From Isoetes taiwanensis (taxonomy: Eukaryota > Streptophyta > Lycopodiopsida > Isoetales > Isoetaceae), in contig JAJEKV010000039.1 in NCBI GenBank assembly GCA_021234155.1, positions 7,170,912-7,234,911 on the forward strand: DNA of 64,000 nucleotides, written 5' to 3'. The position numbers were made by a program, and so were the translations under genes. Below are positions 20,601 to 33,014 of the stretch, one piece after another. Position 1 is the stretch's first letter. Each line of letters begins with the position of its first letter. A model generated the notes under the pieces. The model had not been told where the DNA came from and did no database searches. It was given only the letters and a program-made list of their open reading frames with translations.

Positions 20601-23600
20601 CTTCCGAAGAGGGGTCCCTGAGCGGAGGATCCAGCGGTGGGATAGGGGGGCCGGGCTCGGGGAGGGTGGTCATTATCGTGCGACCCCTCGGGGGCTGGCT
20701 GCGAGGAAGGGCTGCCTCGGGAACTTTTTGGATCCGGCTCTTGGGGTCCGGACTCTCCCCTCTTGTGAGGGATCCCTGCAAGGTCGGCCTCGTTTGACTT
20801 GGGAAGGGTGCGGCTTCGGTTGCTACAGCAGCGGGCTGCCCCGACCATTCTAATACTAACCCTTTGATCTAGACCTTCTCCGAAAATTTGAAAATTGGGC
20901 TGTGTGATGGAGGCGGATTAGGAATCCGGTGGCAAAAAATCAGAATTTATTTTCGTACAATGCATTAATTGCGAATTTATGAATGTCTTGCCCTGCGCAA
21001 AGCCCCGACTTCTACTTGCCACATCGGGGAGGAGGACAGGCCCAAACTCGCTCCGTCGGTACCCCTTGCTCCGTATTCACCGGCTGCGGCTTCTCGGCCA
21101 GGTCCCAAGTGCAACAGACCAAGTCTCGGCCCCAAAGCGCAAACCCTTCTAGAACACGGCAGCCCACGGGGTTTTCGTTTTGGAGGCCCTTTCCTTGTCG
21201 GTCGAGGCGGGACCTTTAGCGTGACTTGGCGTGGAGTGGGGGTGTTGGCCTTGAGAACCACGGACCCTAAAATCCCCAGCTGCTTGCCCGAATTTCCTCT
21301 CCCCAAGGCCACGAGGGGCGGGGCCAGGCGACCTCCCTCTCGAATCGCGATTTGACTACGCCAATGGACTCGAAGCGTCGGCGTTGCCACGGGGACCAAG
21401 TTTTCGTGGCCAGAAGACCACCCGACCTCCAAGAAGCCAAAGTAGCTCACTTCCATCACACTTTCGTAGTCAATTGGCCTAGGATGTGGATGCGGGATCT
21501 TTGTCGTGGAGGGCGTGAGTATTTCTTTCTTTTGCAAAACCGACCTTGTAACTTGCTCCCTAGGGTAATTTCGCCATTCGGACAATTTGGCGAGTCGATT
21601 TGCCATTCGGAGCCTCCCGGTGCGAACGACAAGACAATGCGGTTTCTACAAGGTAGACCTCGGGGGCCGCCGGTTTGATAAGTTCTCGGGGCCGATCGGA
21701 ATCTTTTGGGCATTCGAAGAGGGCCCCGAGCGGAGGATCCAGCGGTGGGATAGGGGACCGGGCTCGGGAGGGTGGTCATTAGCGTCAGCGACCCTCGGGG
21801 GGCGGCGCCGGGGAAAGGGCTGCCTCGGGAACTTTTTGGATCCGCCTCTTGGGGTGGGACTCTCCCCTCTTGTGAGGGATCCCCGCAAGGTCGGCCTCGT
21901 TTGACTTGGGAAAGGGTGCATTTCGGTTGCCACACAGCGGGCTGCCCCGACCGTTCTATCTCTAACCCTTTGACCTAGATCTTCTCCGAAAATTTCGAAA
22001 ATTGGGCTGTGTGTCTTTGGAAATGGATTAGGATTCGGTGGCAAAAAATCAGAATTTATTTTCGTACAATGCATTAATTGCGAATTTATGAATGTCTTGC
22101 CAACCGCAAAAGCCCCCGACTTCTACTTGCCACCGGGAGGAGGACAGGCCCAAACTCCGCTCCGTCGGTTCCCCTTGCTCCGTATTCTCGGCTGCGGCTT
22201 CTCGGCCAGGTCCCAAGTGCAGCAGAGACCAAGTCTCGGCCCAAACCCTTCTAGAAACGGCAACCCACGGGGTTTTACGTTTTGGAGGCCCTCTCCTTGT
22301 GTCGATTCAGGCGGGACCTTGCGTCGTGACTTGACATGGAGTGGGGGGTGTTGGGCCTTGAAAGCACGGACCCTAAAATCCCAGGAAGCTGCTTGCCGAA
22401 TTTCCTCTCCCCAAGGCCACGGGGCCGGACAGGCGACCTCCCTCTCGGAATCGCGATTTCACTGCACGCCAATGGAGTGAGCGTCGGCGTTGCCACGGGG
22501 ACCAAGTTAGTGGCGAAGACCACCCGACCTCCAAAAGCGCCAAAGTAGCTCACTTCCATCACACTCGTAGTCAATTGGCCTAGGATGTGGATCGCGGGGA
22601 TCTTGTCGTGGAGGGCGTGAGTGTTTCTTTCTTTTGCAAAACCGACCTTGTAACTTGCTCCCTAGGGTAATTTGGCCATTCGGACGATTTGGGGTCGATT
22701 TGCCATTAGGAGCTCCCCAGGTGCCGACGACAAGACAATGCGGTTTCTACAAGGCCGACCTCGGGGCGCCCTGGGTTTGACAAGTTCTCGGGACCGATCA
22801 CGGAATCTTTTGGGCCTTCGAAGAGGGGCCCACGAGCGGAGGATCCAACGGTGGGATAGGGGAACAGGGCTCAGGAGGGTGGTCATTAGCGTGCGGCCCC
22901 GGGGATTGCCAGAAGGGGCTGCCTCGGGAACTTTTTGGATCCGCCTCTTGGGAGTGGGACTCTCCCCCTCTTGTGAGGGATCCCCGCAAGGTCCCGGCCT
23001 CGTTTGACTTGGGGAAGGGTGCCGGCTCGGTTGCCACTGCAGCGGGGCTGCCCGGCCGTTCTAATGCTAACCCTTTGACCTAGACCTTCTCAGAAAATTT
23101 CGAAAATTGGGCTGTGTGATGGAGATGGATTAGGAATCCGGTGGCAAAAAATCAAAATTTTTTTTAGGTACAATGCATTAATTGCGAATTTATGAATGTC
23201 TTGCCCTTTGCAAAAGCGCCCCCGACTTCTACTTGCCACATCGGGAGGAGGACAGGCCCAAACTCGCTCCGTCGGTTCCCCTTGCTCCGTATTACCGGTT
23301 GCGGCTTCTTGGCCAGGTCCCAAGTGCAGCAGACCAAGTCTCGCCCCCCAAAGCGCCAAACCCTTCTAGGAACACGGCAGCCCGCGGGGTTTTACGTTTT
23401 GGAGGCCCTCTCCTGTTGTCGGTCGAGGCGGGACCTTGGCTGTGACTTGGCGTGGAGTGGGGGTGTTGGCCGCCCGAGCACGGACCCTAAAATCCCGGGA
23501 AGCTGCTTGCCCGAATTTCCTCTCCCCAAGGCCACGGGGCCGGGACGGGCGACCTCCCTCTCGGGAATCGCGATTTGACTCTGCCAATGGACTCGAGCGT

Positions 23601-23843
23601 CGACATTGCCCGGGGACCAAGTTACGTGGGCGGAAGACCACCCGACCTCAAGAGCGCCAAAGTAGCTCACTTCCATCACACTTTCGTAGTCAATTGGCCT
23701 AGGATGTGGATGCGGGATCTTGTCGTGGGGCGTGAGTGTTTCTCTCTTTTGCAAAACCGACCTTGTTACTTGCTCCCTAGGGTAATTTTGCCATTCCGGA
23801 CGATTTGGCAGGGTCAATTTACCATTCCGGAGCCTCCCCGGTA
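7572..23843 (+). repeat. Tandem array A of ~1.1-kb GC-rich monomers (15 copies)
   Basis: The landmark GAATTTATGAATGTCTTGCC recurs near 7690, 8774, 9882, 10997, 12112, 13230, 14331, 15445, 16544, 17662, 18758, 19870, 20971, 22082 and 23183, giving monomers of about 1,085-1,118 bp. Fixed blocks in order include TTCTAGAACACGGCAACCCA, CCAAGAAGCGCCAAAGTAGC, TTGGCCTAGGATGTGGATGC, TTGCTCCCTAGGGTAATTT, GGAATCTTTTGGGCCTTC and CTAACCCTTTGACCTAGACC. The array is visibly GC-richer than its flanks and breaks off inside the last monomer at GAGCCTCCCCGGT (23,843). No ORF keeps its frame from monomer to monomer and I recognise no protein, rRNA or tRNA. Best described as a long-monomer satellite of unknown origin. 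Confidence 0.95.
8481..8557 (+). repeat. 36-40 bp direct repeat
   Basis: TAATCATTTATCTTCATTCT followed by A(G/A)TAGTTATGATGCTT occurs twice in a row, at about 8,481 and 8,522. The pair is conserved at 34,790-34,868 in copy B. Confidence 0.8.
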
Positions 23844-23849
23844 CCCTAA

Positions 23850-24340
23850 AGAATGTTGGAGAATCTGGAGGAACTCTAATTGAATTTAGACTTTTAAACT
23901 TGACGTCTTAATTTTGAAGTTTTCGAAGACTCCATATGATCTAAAGGAATCCAAAGGAATCTTCATGAGATCTTTAGGAATCTAGGGAATCTTGATAAAA
24001 CCTTGAAGAATCTACTTGGGATCTTCATAGAATCTAAGGGAATCAAGAGAACCTACAAAGAATGTGGGGGAATCTAGTTGAATCTTGGCGCAATCTCACG
24101 AGAATCGGGGGAATCTCAAGAAAATCTTGGAGAATCTATGGAAAATTTTTAAGAATCTAGGGGAATGCAAGGGAATCGTCATAATTTCGTTGAGGATATA
24201 GTGAATTCTAGGGGAATCTTTATAAAATCTGAATTAATCTAGAAGAATGTACATAGAATATTGAGGAATATATGCGAATCTTGGAATAGTCTTTGGGATT
24301 CTAGAACCTTAAAAATCTAGGGGAATCTTCCACATTCTTT
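23850..24340 (+). repeat. Degenerate GAATCT-rich short tandem repeat
   Basis: Starting a few bases after the end of array A, about 490 bp is built from loosely spaced GAATCT words, often as AGGGGAATCTT or GGAATCTAGGGGAATC, with irregular 10-25 bp spacing. This looks like an old decayed minisatellite. Copy B has no counterpart because its right part is missing. Confidence 0.6.
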
Positions 24341-25433
24341 GTATTTTTTGCGGTCGACTTCATGCAGTCCTTCATAGTTTTTCGGTAATGCTTGATGGTC
24401 AATTCACCACTTTCTAGAAGAACTACAACTTAAAGAAAATCACGGGGCTCCAAGGAATTGAACCTTTGGTGAGACTTATAACCGTCTTGATCTATTTGTT
24501 GGGCCTCTATATTGTTAATCAACAGCTATGTCTTGTCGGTATCCTTTGTTTTCAACATGTATGTGAATTATAAAAGATTTTGACCAATTTCAAGTCGATG
24601 CCTTCTTCAACCGTCATGTGGGAAAACATTTCACGAACAATACAAGAATATCATCAGCAAGGTTTATTATATTTTGCATTCAATTGACACTGCATGATCA
24701 AGACATGATGAAGACAATGAAACCAACATTGTTTAGCCATAAAAATAATTTTGACTCTATGTTTAATTGTGGATATTATTTCGAGTTCTGTAATAGTTTA
24801 TAAGCTCATAGGGGCATACTTTTTTGCAATGTGTGTGGTAGAATGGGGGAATTCATTGCAATCTCTCATGACCCTTGATTGAATTGGAGTTCTAGGTGAC
24901 CATCTCGTCAGATTGCTTGCTAATTATTATTCAAGCTTGGATGCAGCAAACCAGGCATATAAGAAAATTACAAGACCTACAATATATACATGCACTGTCG
25001 TCATTCTGGCAAATAACAATTTGAAATAGGGGAATGCATCCAATGAATTGTACAATAGAATGCAAAAGCGTATGCCTAAAGCTTTTTATCCTGATCTGCT
25101 CCACAACCAAACAAACAAACAATGAGATATTCGATGTGTTTGCAGCTCCACAGCCTTCGATTTATGTGAGATACTTTCTGCTTGCCTAACAGCAAAGCTT
25201 TATTTCGTATCATTGTATTGATTGAAATTCGTGTGTTCTTTATTTTCTGAGTTTGCGAACTCTTTGGCTGCATTTTGGAAGATAAATGTAGGTCGTCATT
25301 TGCAGAGAATTCTATTTCCAAATGTTCAGGTTTATGGTTTTGAATTGATTGTCAAAACATGAGTTTGAACTATGATTTAAGCCACTTCACCCTCCGGCCA
25401 TGGAGGGCAACCCTCCGTGCGCAGCACCTTGTT

Positions 25434-25673
25434 GAATTTGGCCCCTTTTCAAGGCGCGATGACACATGTTTCCTTGATATAAATTGATATAGTGGAAGGG
25501 AAAGGGGCCAGGCATTCTTGTTAGCCCCTGATTTGTAGAATTTGACCCCTTTTCAAGTAGCGACAAAATTCTGGGGTCGAAAAGAAGAAGACCCTTTTTG
25601 AAGTCTACATGTCGAAGGGAAGACCCTTTTTGGGCCTTTCAATTCTAAAGTTATTTGGGCTAGCAAGAATGCC
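25434..25673. repeat. Nested direct and inverted repeats
   Basis: GAATTTGGCCCCTTTTCAAG at 25,434 recurs as GAATTTGACCCCTTTTCAAG at 25,538. GGCATTCTTGTTAGCCC at 25,511 is the near-exact reverse complement of GGGCTAGCAAGAATGCC at 25,657, and a third related copy starts near 25,708. Two AGACCCTTTTTG words lie between them. This looks like the remains of a small non-autonomous element. Confidence 0.55.
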
Positions 25674-25765
25674 TTAACTTTCCGTGGCCAGCCCTGGATT
25701 CGATAGGTTAGGGCTGGCAAGAATACTGACACTTTTTCGTAACACATAACATATGTTATGTAGAT

Positions 25766-25787
25766 AATAGAATAGAATAGAATAGAA
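25766..25787 (+). repeat. AATAG microsatellite
   Basis: Four tandem AATAG units followed by AA. Confidence 0.85.
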
Positions 25788-26667
25788 GGGTTTTTAGCGT
25801 GCACGAGACCCAGCCGTCGCCTATGCTATATTTTGGTAATATAGTACATTGCTGCTTTGTGCACTAGTGGAACATAGATAGATATTATGTACTATGATAC
25901 AATTGTTTGCAAAATTTTGTAAAATTCTTATTCACAATTTTATCTACCATATACAATTTGATTTGTACAACCTAGTGAGGCTATCCTATACATACATATA
26001 AAATATATTCATCATGTATGATCTATATAACGTGCAGTTGCAGTTCCTTGTCCAATATATATAACATATGCTTGCATATAATTTGCTTCTACCTTATGGT
26101 GTCGTTTATTATCGGGATAGAAATATAATTCGGACAAAACATTCAATGCGTGATGTGGATTTGTGGCAATGGGTGGAGTTGATAGCATTCCTCACATACT
26201 ATAGTCAGCAATAGCCAAGAAAGGAGTTTATGAGAATGCTTTGTTCAAATACTTCGGTCTTGATGTTCCTTCCTTTGCTTTTTGGCTCAGGTGGAAATGA
26301 AAGTCCAGCTTCCATGTAGAAGACACCTTCATCTATTAATATAGACACTGCCCCACACCTAAATCACATACATTTTTTTGATATTTAATAGTAACTTCAA
26401 TTTTATTCATTAACTTCACCTACATCTACAAGTATATCCAATGGGATACTTATTACCACTGGTATGTTGTCATCTTGTTGAGTTGATTGAAATCTAATGT
26501 TTAAACTATTAAATACATTTTTTTAAATCATCATTTGAGTCCCAAGCCAATGAAATCTTCTACCTATGACAACAACATGGTAGATAACCATTTTAGCTGT
26601 TCCAACATTGATATTATGGCTATTGATGACTACGATGTTAGTAAATTGCGTGCTAATGCCGTCAATA

Positions 26668-26824
26668 TCTGAAACTCTTGCTTCTAGTATTTCTAGCCTT
26701 GAATGGTCACTTTGGACAAGAGACTGTGAAGAAGACCATTTCTACATGCAGGTTTTGTAAAAATTAATTGTCGAGGTTTCTTTTCTAGAAAAGGGAAGAA
26801 CTTGCAGATGATGACTTCCGTAAA
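26668..26824 (+). pseudogene. Aldo-keto reductase gene fragment, copy B
   Basis: Same two damaged exon pieces as 246-410, with the same internal deletion and collapsed intron. In addition about 7 bp is lost in the KAIVEEL codons, so the second piece is also out of frame. The donor-like GTAAAG after 26,824 is kept. Confidence 0.78.
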
Positions 26825-26927
26825 GTAAAGATATTTTTCCATTGTTTCTACCATATTATGTTTCTATGCTCTAATATTTTGCTTGGTCTAGATTACGTGT
26901 AATATTAACCCGGTGTTGTCCATCTTA

Positions 26928-27115
26928 GGGTGCTTTCCCATGGGCGAGAAAACCTCGGAGGTTTCACGAAGGTCGGCGGCTTTGCTATTCCGATGTTCCC
27001 ATGAGGTAAGAGCCTGAGTGGCTGAGGTTAAGAACCTCATTTGGAAAGTAATCCAAGCGATTACTTTTGGACCTAGATCTGACCTCATCGAGTCCGTAGT
27101 CCATGGGAAAGCACA
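26928..27115. mobile_element. MITE-like element, copy B
   Basis: Counterpart of 513-697 with the same TGCTTTCCCATGG / CCATGGGAAAGCA ends and flanking CTTA. Internal differences sit mainly at CTGG/CCAGG-like sites. Confidence 0.5.
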
Positions 27116-27781
27116 CTTATACTAAGCGCCAAATACCTAGTTCCATGCGCTAACATTCCTAACCATTGCTTTTCTAAAATTAGCATCGGTAAGTTTCTCT
27201 TAGGTGGCCCTTCTCACCGTCCATCTTCGGCGGTCGCCACAAAATCGAATCTGAGGCGAGGTTATTTCTCATTTTTAAACCTCCACCTTTGGGTAACTTG
27301 GGTTCATGTATATTAAATAGTTACCATGCACTATCTTGCTTGCCATAGGTCTTAACAAATTGATCGAGAAAGCGAAGTTTTGCTTTGTTAAGCTGATTCT
27401 TCCTTTGCACACTTGTAATTCATCTTTAGATAATTAAAGAAAGTCAAAAGCTTTTACATGTTTGCATGGTTCTTACCCTCTCGATCTGTGCAAGTAAAGA
27501 AATATAAAGGCGAGCTTGGCTTGAGGTTTGAAACAAGCATTATGGCGATGGCTTCATCACGGAATGTTCCTTGCTTTGTTCGCCCTCCTCCTCATGTTGT
27601 CCAATTTGCAATTTGTTTAGGATATGCCCGGCCGGTAGAGATTGTTTAGGCCTATGATAGTGGCATAAATGAGCTCCTTCCTTTTCTTTCGGCTGATCCA
27701 TGGCGATGGAAGCGTAAGGGGAAGTAGGGAAGCGAATCGATACTATCGTGCAACTACTTATTTTTGCATGGCTTTTACCAA

Positions 27782-28184
27782 GGTGGTCAAAGCGAAGTTC
27801 ATGGAAGTGTCTTGGCTAGAAGCAAAATGGATCCTCCTTTGTTGCTTTACCAAAGCAAAGATATCAAAGCTTTGCTTTCCTTCCCCACGACCCGCGAAGT
27901 GGAAGGGACGAAATCACCCTAATCCGGTGTAGTTCGTATGCTGTTCTCAGAGAGAGATTTTATGGGGACAAATATGCCTTCCAAAGTATTCTTGGTGAAA
28001 GTCATGGTGGTCGAACAATGGATGAGTGTTTTGTTGTGTTGCCTTCAGGCGCGGCTTCAATGTATAGATATGAAGCCCCTCTTTTGAGAGGGGAGTTGCA
28101 CAAATATCCATTCTAGTCGCGAGCTTTAATGCAAAGCGTTAATGTACTGCTGGGTTTTGAAATGCATACTGCTTTCGAGGTGCG
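27782..28184 (+). pseudogene. ATG6: ATG6/Beclin-1 exon fragment, copy B
   Basis: Same exon as 1,361-1,760. Recognisable pieces are the codons for the KMD...PKQRYQSFAF region, then TMDECFVVLPS and ASMYRYEAP, but the frame is broken several times: GATCACTCC has become GATCCTCC, and the PPRPRSGG and GVVATV codons carry indels. The exon end reads GAGGTGCG before GTAAGC, so the splice border position survives. More damaged than copy A; the extra damage is mostly at CAG/CTG/CG sites. Confidence 0.75.
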
Positions 28185-28200
28185 GTAAGCCCACTTTATT

Positions 28201-29444
28201 GGCTCCCTAAATTGACTAGAGGAGCCAAGGGGATCCGCTTGGCGAATCGTGGGGAGCTCGGCAGAATCCCTCTGCGTGACATAAGCGTCCACGTCAGCCC
28301 CCAAAGGGGATTAAACTAGCGAATCCCCAACCCTCGATTAAGAAAAAGGCGTGTGAAGAAATCCATTTGGATGTGGCGTGCTAAAAATTCTTGGGGATTC
28401 CCTTGGCGAATCCCCCTCCCCTACATTAATGCATGTACTTTTGTTTCACATGAGGGGGATTAAGCTCAAGGAATCCCCAATATAATTAATGATGTACATT
28501 TTTTCACATGTGTGTGGGGGATTCGCTCAAGGGAATCCCCAATATAATTAATGCATATAATTTTTTGTTTGACATGTGTTGATTGTTGGTATAAACTAGC
28601 CTATGTGTTGGGTGGGACAAAATGAATCCTCAAAAAGCTTGACTATCCTTTAGCATTAGTTCTGAGGCGATTTCCTCTAGCAATCGCCACATGAAAGGAC
28701 TGTTCTAGCATATTGAGGCAGCGTGGCAAGATAGGAGTGTTCTAATATGTTTTGAAATATTGAAAGAAGGGTGGACCGAGGAGGGAGGGATCATAGTCAA
28801 AATATGATGGATGCAAAACAATTCGTGGGTTAAGGCGTGTATATACTACATGGAAGGGGTGGTAATTTTTTCTTGGGCTTCTCAATGATCTTAGCATCAA
28901 GCCCAAGCGTTTTTTGCAAAAGCTTCGGTACCCAATCCGGACCCAAAAAGGGCGGAAGGAAATCTGCGGGTACCATCGTTAGGTATTAATGCAAGCTTCT
29001 CGTGTTACAAATTAGGTACAAGAAAATTAAAAAAAGCGAGACATGGGGGAGGAACCCAAGCGCATGCAATATTGTTGGGGGATTCCCTTGGCCAATCCCC
29101 TCCCACACATGTGAAAAAAAAGTACATCATTAATTATATTGGGGGATTGGCTCAAGGAATCCCCCCTCATGTGAAACAAAAGTACATACATTAATGCGTG
29201 CATATTGGGGGAGGGATTAGGCTCAAAGGGAATCCCCAAGATTTTTTTAAGCATGTCAAATCGGTGGGATTTCTTCACACGTTTTTTTAACTATGGTTTG
29301 GGGATTAAGCTTAAGCAAATCCCCTTTGAAGGCGGGCGTGGGCGCCCGTCCTGAAGGATTAAGCTTGGCCGAATCCCCATGCTCAAAAGCGAATCCAGGA
29401 TTCGCCCGAATCCCTTTGGGTCCCCTAGTTAATCTAGGGGAGCC
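28201..29444. mobile_element. Foldback element, copy B
   Basis: Counterpart of 1,776-3,062, starting at GGCTCCCTAA and ending at GGGGAGCC. Many of the short palindromes are broken here (for example GGATTAAGCTCAAGGAATCC), whereas copy A keeps them nearly perfect, and the element is about 43 bp shorter. It again sits 16 bp after the ATG6 exon end. Confidence 0.72.
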
Positions 29445-29593
29445 GATAGTAAATGTCACGGGTTTTATGATCCTCTTTTGGGTGCATTATTTTTTAGTAG
29501 ATGATTACATTACCATTGCCATTTCTTTATTCCTTTACAGCGGTGATATCAAAGCAGGTTGTTTTTCCTTTTTGTAACTTTATGCACATACAC

Positions 29594-29881
29594 AAGAAAT
29601 GAGAAAGAATGAGGAAGAATGGGAAAGAGTGAGGAATAAAGAATGAAAGCATGAGGAAGAAAGAATGAGGAAGAAAGAATGAGAAAGAATGAGAAAGAAA
29701 TGAGGAAAAGAAGAAATATGGGAAGAAAGAATGAGGAAAAGAATGAAGCATGGAAGAAGGAGGAAGAAATGAAGCATGAGGAAGAAAGAAGGAGGAAGAA
29801 TGAGCGAGGCATGGAAGAATGGGAAGAAAAAAAATCAAGAACAAAGAAGAAGAGGAAGGAAAGGAAAAAAAAAAAGGAAGG
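29594..29881 (+). repeat. Purine-rich minisatellite, copy B
   Basis: Counterpart of 3,216-3,531 with the same GAATGAGGAAGAA variants. It has lost roughly 30 bp, mostly by removal of whole repeat units. Confidence 0.83.
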
Positions 29882-32800
29882 TTGGGCATGCACCATTCAA
29901 TCCAAAAACCTATTCAATCTAAAAAACATGATATACTAACCTTAGAAAAGTTGCTTGCGGTAGATCAGGGGGTACTAGCGCCCTTGGATAAGCCCAAGAA
30001 CCTCGAAGTAGGCGAGCTGTAGAGTTGACCCTCTAGGCAACTTCGGGATCTTGTCATCTTTGTGCTAATTCTAGGTTGGCGTGACAAACAATTGGATATG
30101 GTGAAGAATTGAATCTTCCTCTTACCCGGATTGAAGTGACACGCTCAAAACTCAATAAGCAAAATACTTATGATCTCAATATAATCGAGATAACATTACA
30201 TCCAAAGAATCCATATTCTCAACAAATATAATATCTAATTGTGAACAATTCAACCGGGGAGCCGGCTCAACCATGATCCTCGGTTGCACTGCTGCCATCC
30301 CTTGCTTATTCTTTGCACATGCATTCTTTGGGGTTAGTCCTCGTGACTAAGTGGGGATCACAGGCTGCCACTTTGCATGCATGGAAATACTACGCAATTC
30401 TTGGATAAGCACAAACCACGGGGCGAAAAATTCACGTGAGTGCGGTGCTAAGACAATGACAACATAATCCAAAGAAATATCAACATGAACATGAAGCAAG
30501 ACATAGTCAAAAATACCAAACCATCATGACACATAGCTTCGGGACAATGGGAAGCTTCGGCCGACCTACATGCGGGCCACATTATGAGAAATGCCCGCCG
30601 ACTCACATTAGAGCCGATTGGCGGAGTTGGTGGGGTGAACCTGCGTATCGCATACCCTTCCCGGACCGCGTCGGCAGCTTGGAGGACCTCTTACCATAGA
30701 GTTCACAAGAGTTGGCGTGCATCCCCTTCCCGGGATGCCGCGCCCGTGTCACAAAAGCACAAGAACATATCACGAGAGAATCACGGATGACATGAGTAAT
30801 GCGGAACAACCTAGGCCACGAACCTAGAAGCCCGACCAGGAGGATCAAGAGATAACAAAATACCGGACAACGATGGACAATGCAAGACCAAGACATGTGA
30901 AGTTCATTAGAATGTTCTCTATACATGTGCCTAGATCATACTCTTACCCGATGTTGCACGTACAACTTGCCCATGTTGAAGTAGCTAAACTTTGATCCAA
31001 ACATGTTGAGGAAGTCACAAGCCTAACTATCATCGATGTAGCTCCCATACCTATGTACTTCACTGAACAAGGAAAAACAACATTCCAAACAATGCAAACT
31101 TACCTCAGAACCATTCTCCCATGAGGATAATCCATTAGCTTCCACTCCATAGCCTCATCTGGACAGTCCATAGGCCTCATATAGCTCTCGATGCCCAACT
31201 TCTCATGATCTTTAAGGTTCCACCCTTTTATTTATCTTTTAACAATTGTTAGCTAAGGTTTTAATATTCCATATTAAAACCAACTTCCTTAGCTACTAAT
31301 TTAGTGGCACAATTAATGTAAAACAGAATTCCGCACTTCAACTTAAAGTCCATAAGATCTCATGACCGTAACCGCTGATACCACCTGCCAAATGATTCCT
31401 TACACTAGGCCCCATCTTCAGGAGCCAAAATTATCTCAGTTATTAGTCTTGTGATTATTAAGCTTAGATATTATCGTTTCTTATTTACGAAGTTCCATTA
31501 TTCACAACAAAGCAAATTCTTACATATTTCCGACCCTTGTATTTTCCCAACTCACTTGCCTTTACTTACTCGGTGGATGGCTGCTAGATCCCAAACACCT
31601 TATACTTTCATGTTCCTTTCTTATCTTAGAGTTAAGTTCCATGATATGCACTTAAATTCAAGCTGTTCATAGAATACAAATGCTTATTACATGCTTTTTT
31701 GTCTATTGTATCTGCTGACTCACCCAAACTTATTCTCTGAATGATGCGTACCTCATCACGGCTACTCATGCTTCCTATTTCCCCTTGAACCACCAAATTG
31801 TTAATTAAACATAGGGCAAAGTACAACAAGGAATAAACAAGACCAACAAAATAACCAAAGAGCAACACAAGCATGAGACCCACTTTTGGGTGCGGCCCCG
31901 ACCTCACGCGAGAGGTGCTTGTGAGAGCGACAGAGCTGCTCAAGCACGGCGGGGAACCACGAGGCCCCAATCCGGCCTTCTCTTCCAAATTAGACCTGAT
32001 TCAACTAGTTTTGTTGCCTCAACCAACCGACCAACAAGCAATAAACTACGATTCATCAACGGTTCCGGTGGCAAAGGATTAATCAAGGTAAATCGGCACT
32101 TTAACTTCCCAAATGTCGGCTGTTTAGAAGCAATTGGTCCTCTGTCCCATAAACTTGGGTCTGTCGGAAGGCGATTGGGTCTTCTTCTGTCCCATGAAAT
32201 GATCATGCCGACCTCGAGTCACCAATTCAGCCCATGATTCCTTGAGTTCAACCTCTTATCCCGCAGAATCCATCATTGCGGGTCCCTCTAAGAAGCTTCC
32301 ATAAGCAGCATCCAAGCGTGGCAATTCTGGCTGCAGATTATCGTTGAGGTAGCCCATAATATCCCAATTTAATTCTAGAATATCGGCATAAACAATCTCG
32401 CCTCACCGGGCTTTACGGGGCCTTGGCAATTCCGGCCATAGCTAAGACAAAGAAAGTCTACCATCCCAAAAGCATGTACAAATTGATTCTTGGCAGCCTA
32501 TGCAAGCCATAACTTGAATCCACAAAATCCAAAACCCCACGATAGAATATATTGATCTGCGGTTTTGATGCGGTCCCAAGCTCCCACGTTCTTTCTTGCC
32601 GACAATCCTCCCGGTGCAATCCTTCCAAGCTCCGCCTCCTCATAGCTTCACGTTTGCAAAAGCCCTTTTCCCAAATCTATTTCTATGCAAAATCTTTGTT
32701 CATATTTGTCACATCTTTGCATGTATGCCAAGCATGCATATACGCTTACATAAATACGTATATTAAAAGCTGTCAAGTGGCGGGACCGTTACACTCGAAG

Positions 32801-32990
32801 AAGTAGGGCAAAAAGAAGTTCCGGAAAAGCCGGTCGCCCGCGGGTTCAAAATATTGCAGGCGTCGCATGCGACGGCGCTATGCAACATTATTTCAAACTG
32901 GCCGCGTCGCGGCGGCGTCCCATGGCGTATTTTGTTATAAGCGGCGTTATGTTTTTGCATCTTTTTTTTAATGTGAAGCTCATTAAAGTT
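29882..32990. other. Unassigned sequence, copy B
   Basis: Counterpart of about 3,532-6,660, including the candidate minus-strand exon (31,104-31,209), the AT hairpin (about 31,250) and the CG-rich palindrome cluster (about 32,868-32,950, altered). No gene family recognised. The stretch about 31,000-31,330 is almost unchanged relative to copy A, while 30,240-30,960 differs at many CAG/CTG sites. Confidence 0.4.
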
Positions 32991-33014
32991 TGTCCCTAGG
33001 CTTATTTGAGCGAT

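Larger units (their letters stand above)
1..23843 (+). repeat. Segmental duplication, copy A (left end outside window)
   Basis: This block is repeated in the same order and orientation from 26,426. The offset between copies is 26,425 bp at the left end and settles to about 26,311-26,337 bp through the rest. It includes the gene fragments, the foldback element, the purine-rich tract and the tandem array. Homology already exists at base 1, so the left boundary lies outside the window. Many low-CG stretches are identical between copies, for example 4,740-4,870 against 31,085-31,215. Confidence 0.93.
24341..26425. other. AT-rich spacer between copies A and B
   Basis: No recognisable gene. It holds a few local repeats (listed separately) and otherwise unremarkable AT-rich DNA with short ORFs. 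The duplicated block begins again at 26,426 with CTACAAGTATATCCAATGGG. Confidence 0.5.

Noticed and set aside
7572-23843. Ribosomal DNA intergenic spacer or rRNA genes as the origin of the array
   Set aside because: No 18S, 5.8S, 25S or 5S sequence is present anywhere in the window, and monomer landmarks do not resemble them.
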